Source of the DNA: an uncultured Candidatus Saccharibacteria bacterium
GTDB lineage: Bacteria; Patescibacteriota; Saccharimonadia; Saccharimonadales; Saccharimonadaceae
DNA length: 35,423 nucleotides
Assembly: GCA_946560015.1 (NCBI GenBank)
Contig: CAMNUC010000004.1
Location: 1 to 35,423 of the forward strand
Reading direction: 5' to 3'
Positions 31,085 to 35,423 of this stretch are shown in pieces. The notes under the pieces were generated by a model. The model had not been told where the DNA came from, did not search any database, and saw only the letters and a list, made by a program, of their open reading frames with translations. The position numbers were made by a program, and so were the translations under genes. Position 1 is the stretch's first letter. Every line of letters starts with the position of its first letter.

Positions 31085-32329
31085 ATGTTAGATATCAATT
31101 TTATTCGGCAAAATCAAGACCTAGTTACCAAGTCAGCCCAGGAAAAAGGCTATCGCGTAAACATCCAGGATCTACTCCACCTTGACGACCAGCGTCGCGA
31201 ATTACTGCAAAAAGTCGACGACTTACGCCGTCAACGCAATGAGATCTCTGCCAAAATGGGCAAAGGCAAACCAGATCCAGAAATTCTAGAAACTGCCAGA
31301 AAGATTAAATCTGAACTCACCGTTGAAGAGCCAAAGCTGAACGAAGTTGAACAGCAACTCAAGGATCTTCTTAAGCAAGTCCCAAACATTATTTTCGATG
31401 ACGTACCGCTAGGCGGGGAAGAATGCAGTGTCGAGATCAAGCAATGGGGTGGTCAGAAGTCTGAAGGCGTCGATCATCTCGACTATGCCCTTAGCCGTGA
31501 CTGGGTTGATTTTGAGCGTGGTGCCAAAGTTGCTGGCGCTAAATTCTACTACCTCAAAAATGGTCTTGCTCTACTTGAAAATGCCCTCCTGCAATTCGGT
31601 CTAAAGAAAGTTATCGAGCACGGTTTTAGTTTTATGACCGTACCGGACATGGTTTCTAGCAAAATTCTTGAAGGCTGTGGCTTCAACCCGCGCAGCAGCG
31701 AGCAAAGCGACGAATATTATATCGAAGGTGAAGATCTCGCGATGATTGCTACTGCCGAAATGCCTCTTACTGGCTACTACATGGACGAGATTCTAAATGA
31801 AAAAGATCTGCCCATCTGCTTGGCTGGCTACAGCGCCTGCTTCCGCAAAGAGGCCGGCACCTATGGCAAACATACCCGTGGGCTTTTCCGCGTTCATCAG
31901 TTCAATAAACTAGAAATGTACGTTTTCTGCTTGCCGGAGCAATCCAAAGACATGCATGAAAAAATCCGTACTATCGAAGAAGAAATTTGGCAAGAGTTAG
32001 GTATCCCTTACCGCGTCATTAATATTGCCGCTGGCGACTTAGGCTCACCCGCTGCCAAGAAATACGATATTGAATACTGGTCTCCAGTCGATCAAAAATA
32101 CCGTGAACTGACTAGTTGTTCTAACTGTACGGATTTCCAAGCGCGTAGCCTTAATATTCGCGTCAAGCGAGAAGATGGCTCGCTAGAAACTGTGCATACC
32201 CTCAACGGCACCGCCGTTTCGCTTGCTCGTACCATGGTCGCCGTCATCGAGAATTATGCCCAAAAAGATGGCAAGCTCAAAGTCCCAGAAGTTCTCAAAC
32301 CGTATCTAAATGGAGCGGATGAGGTGTAA
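31085..32329 (+). CDS. serS: Seryl-tRNA synthetase
   Basis: A 414-residue class II synthetase. The N-terminal long coiled coil (about 1-105, charged with KVDDLRRQRNEISAKMGKG) contacts the long variable arm of tRNA-Ser; the core has motif 2 ACFRKEAGTYGKHTRGLFRVHQF and EYWSPVDQKYRELTSCSNCTDFQARS, and motif 3 LNGTAVSLARTMVAVIENY. The length is normal (about 420). It overlaps murJ through a TAATG junction, so the two are translationally coupled. Confidence 0.96.
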   Translation: MLDINFIRQNQDLVTKSAQEKGYRVNIQDLLHLDDQRRELLQKVDDLRRQRNEISAKMGKGKPDPEILETARKIKSELTVEEPKLNEVEQQLKDLLKQVPNIIFDDVPLGGEECSVEIKQWGGQKSEGVDHLDYALSRDWVDFERGAKVAGAKFYYLKNGLALLENALLQFGLKKVIEHGFSFMTVPDMVSSKILEGCGFNPRSSEQSDEYYIEGEDLAMIATAEMPLTGYYMDEILNEKDLPICLAGYSACFRKEAGTYGKHTRGLFRVHQFNKLEMYVFCLPEQSKDMHEKIRTIEEEIWQELGIPYRVINIAAGDLGSPAAKKYDIEYWSPVDQKYRELTSCSNCTDFQARSLNIRVKREDGSLETVHTLNGTAVSLARTMVAVIENYAQKDGKLKVPEVLKPYLNGADEV

Positions 32330-34002
32330 TGCCGGAAGAATACCAATTCATTCCAGGGCACTCACCCAAACCAAAGAAAAAATTTCGTTTTAAATCAGTT
32401 GTCGCCTTGGCTAACCGCAAGCTGTCTGTACAATTTGCGGCTATCGTGCTGGCTAGCTCCACGCTTGTCTCGGCACTACTCGGTATCTTTCGCGACCGCC
32501 TACTGAATTCATATTATCTCGACACCTACCCCACAGGTATTGATGCCTACACTGCTGCTTTTACTATTCCGGACTTTATGTTTTTTATTCTCACTTCGGG
32601 TGCACTTGCCGTTTCTTTTATACCAGTTTTCAATCAACGCCTCATGGGCGGCAATAAAAAATCCGCTTGGGAGCTCAGCTCTAGCTTACTCAATCTCATG
32701 GCCTTGCTTACGCTAGCCGCATCTGTGCTTATCATGATCTTTGCTGATCCACTCGTGCGCTACGTTGTTGGTCCAGGCCTCGATGAGTCTGGTACCATTC
32801 TTGCTATCAATATGATGCGCGTTATCGCTATCAACCCCTTTCTTTTCTCAATCTCTACTATCCTATCCAGTATTCAGCAAGCACTCGGTAGATTTGTCTT
32901 CTACGCTCTAGCGCCTGCGCTATATAACGTTGGTATTTTGATCGGTATCGTGTGGTTCACTGGTGGTATTAATATCTTTGGCTTCCAACTTTTTGAAGGC
33001 GGCATTATGGGCGTCGCACTCGGTGTAGTGCTTGGCGCCATCATGCAGCTTACAGTGAGTTTAATTGGGCTTTTCGGACTCGGTTTTGACTACGAGTTCA
33101 AGATCAGTTGGCGCAACCAAGGCTTTCGCTCAGTGCTCAAACTTCTCCCTGCCCGTTCGCTCGATCAAGGTATTGATTACCTTAACACCATTGTTACCAC
33201 CAACCTCTCCTCTCGCATGGGTGCAGGCGCGCTGCGTTCTTATAACCAAGCCGCCAGCTTATCCCAGATGCCGGTCAATCTAGTCGGCGTTGCTATTTCT
33301 ACCGCATTCTTCCCAAAGCTCACAGAAGAGCTTGGCAAAGGCAAAGACACTGAGTATCGCAAGACCTTCCGTACCGCTCTTAGTACTATTATTTGGATTG
33401 CCGCCCCTATAGCCACTATTGCCTTTTTTGCGCGTGGCTATGTGGTTAGCTTCATCAAGAATGGTGGCGACTCGCTTATCGCTTCCATTCTTGCTACGCT
33501 TATCATTTCTATCTTTGCCCACTCTATATTTCATATTGCCACCCGAGGTTTCTATGCGGAACAAGATACTCGTACACCGTTTATAGTATCGGTTGTAGCT
33601 GTCGGCTTTACCATCTTACTCTCCATCGGTTTCACCATGCTTGGTATGGGCCCAGAAGGTCTGGGTTGGGCGCAATCTATCGGTGCACTCCTCGAAGTCG
33701 GGATTTTACTAGTACTATTACAACGTCGCAGTAAAAACAAGCTTCTCGACAAAGACTTTTGGCGCAACTTTACCAAGATCGCCTTTGCTACCGCCATCAC
33801 TGGTTGCGTTGCCTACTCTATGACCAAGTTCTTCCCATTGATGGCTGCCGACAATTCCTTCTTCGATACCTTCCCGAAGTTCTGCCTCATCACCCTAGTT
33901 TCGCTTATTACCTACATTATCGCTGGGTGGTTCTTAGGACTAGAGCAAGTCCGACCGCTCCTCGAAAAGCTCAAGAGAGTACTCTTCAAAAACTACAAAT
34001 AA
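32329..34002 (+). CDS. murJ: Lipid II flippase MurJ
   Basis: A 557-residue polytopic protein with about 14 membrane helices, of the MOP exporter superfamily. It has family features such as STLVSALLGIFRDRLL, YTAAFTIPDFMFFIL, GALAVSFIPVFNQRL and an Arg/Asp-bearing segment LPARSLDQGIDYLNT. A basic 40-residue cytoplasmic N-terminus (HSPKPKKKFRFKS) is longer than usual. It moves lipid II across the membrane for peptidoglycan assembly, acting between UppS/UppP carrier supply and cell-wall polymerases. It starts on the serS stop codon and ends before the uppP promoter. Confidence 0.92.
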   Translation: MPEEYQFIPGHSPKPKKKFRFKSVVALANRKLSVQFAAIVLASSTLVSALLGIFRDRLLNSYYLDTYPTGIDAYTAAFTIPDFMFFILTSGALAVSFIPVFNQRLMGGNKKSAWELSSSLLNLMALLTLAASVLIMIFADPLVRYVVGPGLDESGTILAINMMRVIAINPFLFSISTILSSIQQALGRFVFYALAPALYNVGILIGIVWFTGGINIFGFQLFEGGIMGVALGVVLGAIMQLTVSLIGLFGLGFDYEFKISWRNQGFRSVLKLLPARSLDQGIDYLNTIVTTNLSSRMGAGALRSYNQAASLSQMPVNLVGVAISTAFFPKLTEELGKGKDTEYRKTFRTALSTIIWIAAPIATIAFFARGYVVSFIKNGGDSLIASILATLIISIFAHSIFHIATRGFYAEQDTRTPFIVSVVAVGFTILLSIGFTMLGMGPEGLGWAQSIGALLEVGILLVLLQRRSKNKLLDKDFWRNFTKIAFATAITGCVAYSMTKFFPLMAADNSFFDTFPKFCLITLVSLITYIIAGWFLGLEQVRPLLEKLKRVLFKNYK

Positions 34003-34014
34003 GTTTACCAAGCA

Positions 34015-34023
34015 TGGTATAAT
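34015..34023 (+). promoter_or_regulatory. Leaderless-type promoter of uppP
   Basis: Extended -10 TGGTATAAT, 6 nt before ATG 34030, placing the start codon at the expected +1. Confidence 0.65.
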
Positions 34024-34029
34024 GAGCAT

Positions 34030-34836
34030 ATGGATATTTTTGAAGCAATTATATTGGGTCTAACACAGGGAATCACCGAGTTTATTCCAGTATCATCTTC
34101 TGGACATCTTGAGATCGTCCGGCAAATCTTTAACTTCTCTACCGAAAATTTTCACTTAATCCTCGAGTTTATTAACCTCGGTACTCTGCTTGCTCTGCTA
34201 ATCTATTTCCGTAAGCGTATCTGGAAAATTCTGCGTGATATTTTCAAAGAACGAAATTACAAAACCGCTCTCAATATAGTCATCACCTGCATTCCAGCTG
34301 GGATCGCTGGTCTCATCCTAGGTGATTTTATCGAAAGTAATGACTTCTTTGGCAACATCTTTACAGTTGCCGCTGCCATGGGCATCGTTGGTATCATTAT
34401 GGTGTTAATTGATAAAATCCCCCACATGTCCCATCTTGAGAACGAAGACCACCTCACCCCAGCCCGCGCTCTTATTATCGGTATTTTGCAAGTTTTCGCA
34501 TTAATACCTGGTACTTCTCGATCTGGCACCACTATTATCGCTGGCCGTATCGTTGGGCTTGATTCCGAGTCCGCTGCCGAGTATTCCTTCCTCGCCAGCA
34601 TCCCCCTCATGATCGCAGTTTGTCTCAAAATGTTCCTTTCCGACACCGGACGCACTTTTTTTAGTACCAACATGGGTCCACTAGTGCTAAGCAATCTTGT
34701 CGCTTTTATAGTCGGTTGCCTAGCCCTCACTTTCGTCATGAAATACCTCAAAAAGCCCAAATCCCTCCAATCTTTCGGCAAATATCGTATCACAGTCGCC
34801 TGTCTAGTTATTGGCATTTTGCTTATACTAGTCTAG
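34030..34836 (+). CDS. uppP: Undecaprenyl-diphosphatase UppP (BacA)
   Basis: A 268-residue membrane phosphatase with about 8 hydrophobic segments. Its two signature regions are LTQGITEFIPVSSSGHLE (QxxxE at 13-17, SSSGH at 22-26) and LIPGTSRSGTTI (160-168). It removes one phosphate from undecaprenyl diphosphate outside the cytoplasm to recycle the carrier, and overproduction gives bacitracin tolerance in other bacteria. Together with uppS and murJ in this window it covers three steps of the carrier and lipid II cycle. It is followed by a double hairpin. Confidence 0.95.
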   Translation: MDIFEAIILGLTQGITEFIPVSSSGHLEIVRQIFNFSTENFHLILEFINLGTLLALLIYFRKRIWKILRDIFKERNYKTALNIVITCIPAGIAGLILGDFIESNDFFGNIFTVAAAMGIVGIIMVLIDKIPHMSHLENEDHLTPARALIIGILQVFALIPGTSRSGTTIIAGRIVGLDSESAAEYSFLASIPLMIAVCLKMFLSDTGRTFFSTNMGPLVLSNLVAFIVGCLALTFVMKYLKKPKSLQSFGKYRITVACLVIGILLILV

Positions 34837-34847
34837 CCGCATTTTGC

Positions 34848-34872
34848 AAACCTAAGCTCGCAGCTTAGGTTT
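34848..34872. terminator. First hairpin of the double hairpin after uppP
   Basis: AAACCTAAGCT, a CGC loop and AGCTTAGGTTT form a perfect 11-bp stem starting 12 nt after the uppP stop. A T3 run closes the + side; the - strand also has T3. Confidence 0.65.
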
Positions 34873-34902
34873 AGGACTACGTTCACAGGGGTAGCAAACC
34901 AG

Positions 34903-34929
34903 AAAACCTAAGCCCAGAGCTTAGGTTTT
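34903..34929. terminator. Second hairpin of the double hairpin after uppP
   Basis: AAAACCTAAGC, a CCAGA loop and GCTTAGGTTTT form an 11-bp stem followed by T (total T5). The stem sequence repeats that of the first hairpin. The spacer contains CACAGGGGTAG (34884-34894), shared with the rpsB-tsf pair. Good rho-independent terminator in either direction. Confidence 0.8.
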
Positions 34930-35013
34930 TGGCTTACATCGCGTCAACGTGTTTCGCAGACTAGCCAGTAAGATTATTCGCAACCAAGATAAGTCTAAAT
35001 TAACAGAGAAGAA

Positions 35014-35035
35014 CATGCCCCCTTACGGGAGCATG
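35014..35035 (-). terminator. Hairpin downstream of the FISUMP gene
   Basis: CATGCCCCC, a TTAC loop and GGGAGCATG form a 9-position stem with one C-A mismatch, just downstream of the - strand stop. The following - strand sequence is T/C rich but not a clean T run. Confidence 0.4.
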
Positions 35036-35044
35036 ATCCCTTAA

Positions 35045-35423
35045 TCAAAGAGTAAAAGAAGCTGGCTCCCAGAAGTCATCAGAATTCGTTTTCACCAGAC
35101 ACCGCACAGAGAAACCATAGTAGCGATTGCCGTTGCTGGACGGATCGGCGAAGCTACTGTTGAGGAGCAAGCGGTACGCGTTGTCTGATCCGTTAGGCGT
35201 AGACGACCAATACCAGCCGACGCTGCCGACATTGAGGATACCGCCGGAGTACGCGTACCCGCTATACTGGAAGTACATCGGGCTACCTCGCATAATGGTA
35301 GAGCCAGCAGAGTTATTACCTGCCCCATAAGCCGTAGTTAATCCACCAAAAGAACCTTTAGCTGTAGTATTACTAGTCGGCAGATGCCAGCCATTAGGAC
35401 AAATGCCTTGTACTTGCCCAGTC
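35045..35423 (-). CDS. C-terminal part of a FISUMP-domain surface protein (5' truncated by window edge)
   Basis: On the - strand an open frame from 35422 to a TGA at 35047-35045 gives about 125 residues: GICPNGWHLPT, then FGGLTTAYGAGNNSAGS, YWSSTPNGSDNAYRL and YYGFSVRCLVK. These are the hallmarks of the Fibrobacter succinogenes major paralogous (FISUMP) domain, a cysteine-containing extracellular fold found in many repeat-rich surface proteins; the two Cys could form a disulfide. The short end after the domain (TNSDDFWEPASFTL) has no membrane anchor or sorting signal. The N-terminal part lies beyond the window. Orientation is opposite to the housekeeping genes. Confidence 0.82.
   Translation of the reverse strand, partial: TGQVQGICPNGWHLPTSNTTAKGSFGGLTTAYGAGNNSAGSTIMRGSPMYFQYSGYAYSGGILNVGSVGWYWSSTPNGSDNAYRLLLNSSFADPSSNGNRYYGFSVRCLVKTNSDDFWEPASFTL

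Noticed and set aside
30811-31098. Poly-proline protein on the - strand
   Set aside because: The proline run is simply the complement of the glycine codons in the DUF2207 tail.
34257-34817. A 186-residue open frame on the - strand
   Set aside because: It lies entirely antisense to uppP, whose signature motifs are intact; the translated product is basic and has no family features.
1-35423. UGA recoding as glycine or tryptophan
   Set aside because: All genes read through with the standard code, and UGA ends the response regulator and the FISUMP gene at expected positions.

Overview
The window looks like a chromosomal segment of a Patescibacteria/CPR bacterium, most likely a Saccharibacterium (TM7). 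This is inferred from the gene set, not from a database match. Supporting signs are a mid-40s GC content by eye, very tight gene packing, a type-B-like L31, a short EF-Ts, a DUF2207 protein with a poly-glycine tail, FISUMP-type surface protein sequence at the right edge, and a stripped-down rpsB-tsf-frr-uppS-rseP-proS cluster without pyrH, cdsA or dxr. UGA acts as a stop (for example at the end of the response regulator gene), which argues against the UGA=Gly lineages Absconditabacteria and Gracilibacteria. Almost every gene is on the + strand; only rpmE and the right-edge surface protein are on the - strand. No tRNA, rRNA, CRISPR array or insertion sequence was seen. Layout: 1-92 is the 3' end of a probable surface protein. 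157-1075 is an APH/choline-kinase-like gene whose 5' end appears frameshifted. 1136-5791 is a complete Bce-type peptide sensing and export module (response regulator, short-loop sensor kinase, ABC ATPase, FtsX-like permease). 5860-11735 carries rmuC, a CPBP membrane protease, a PF06541 membrane protein, an NrnA-like DHH phosphoesterase, an alpha/beta hydrolase and cysS. 11806-18345 is a MacB-type exporter pair followed by a TrmA/RlmD-like methyltransferase and a large UvrD-family helicase with a C-terminal PD-(D/E)XK nuclease. 18504-18845 is a small GC-rich, Gly/Phe-rich orphan gene that shares a bidirectional terminator with rpmE. 19473-26173 is rpsB-tsf-frr-uppS-rseP-CPBP-proS-greA. 26281-34836 carries lysS, an orphan, ldh, DUF2207, serS, murJ and uppP. 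The right edge holds the C-terminal part of a FISUMP-domain protein. Functionally the window combines translation (S2, L31, EF-Ts, RRF, Cys-, Pro-, Lys- and Ser-tRNA synthetases), the undecaprenyl-phosphate/lipid II cycle (UppS, UppP, MurJ), membrane proteolysis (RseP and two CPBP proteins), DNA maintenance (RmuC, helicase-nuclease) and fermentation (lactate dehydrogenase). The most striking pattern is regulatory. At eleven transcription-unit starts a -10 box, usually of the extended TGnTATAAT type, sits only 6-10 nt before the start codon, implying leaderless mRNAs, whereas operon-internal genes often carry strong Shine-Dalgarno sequences. A second pattern is a pair of near-identical hairpins separated by a spacer containing ACAGGGGTAG, found both between rpsB and tsf and downstream of uppP.
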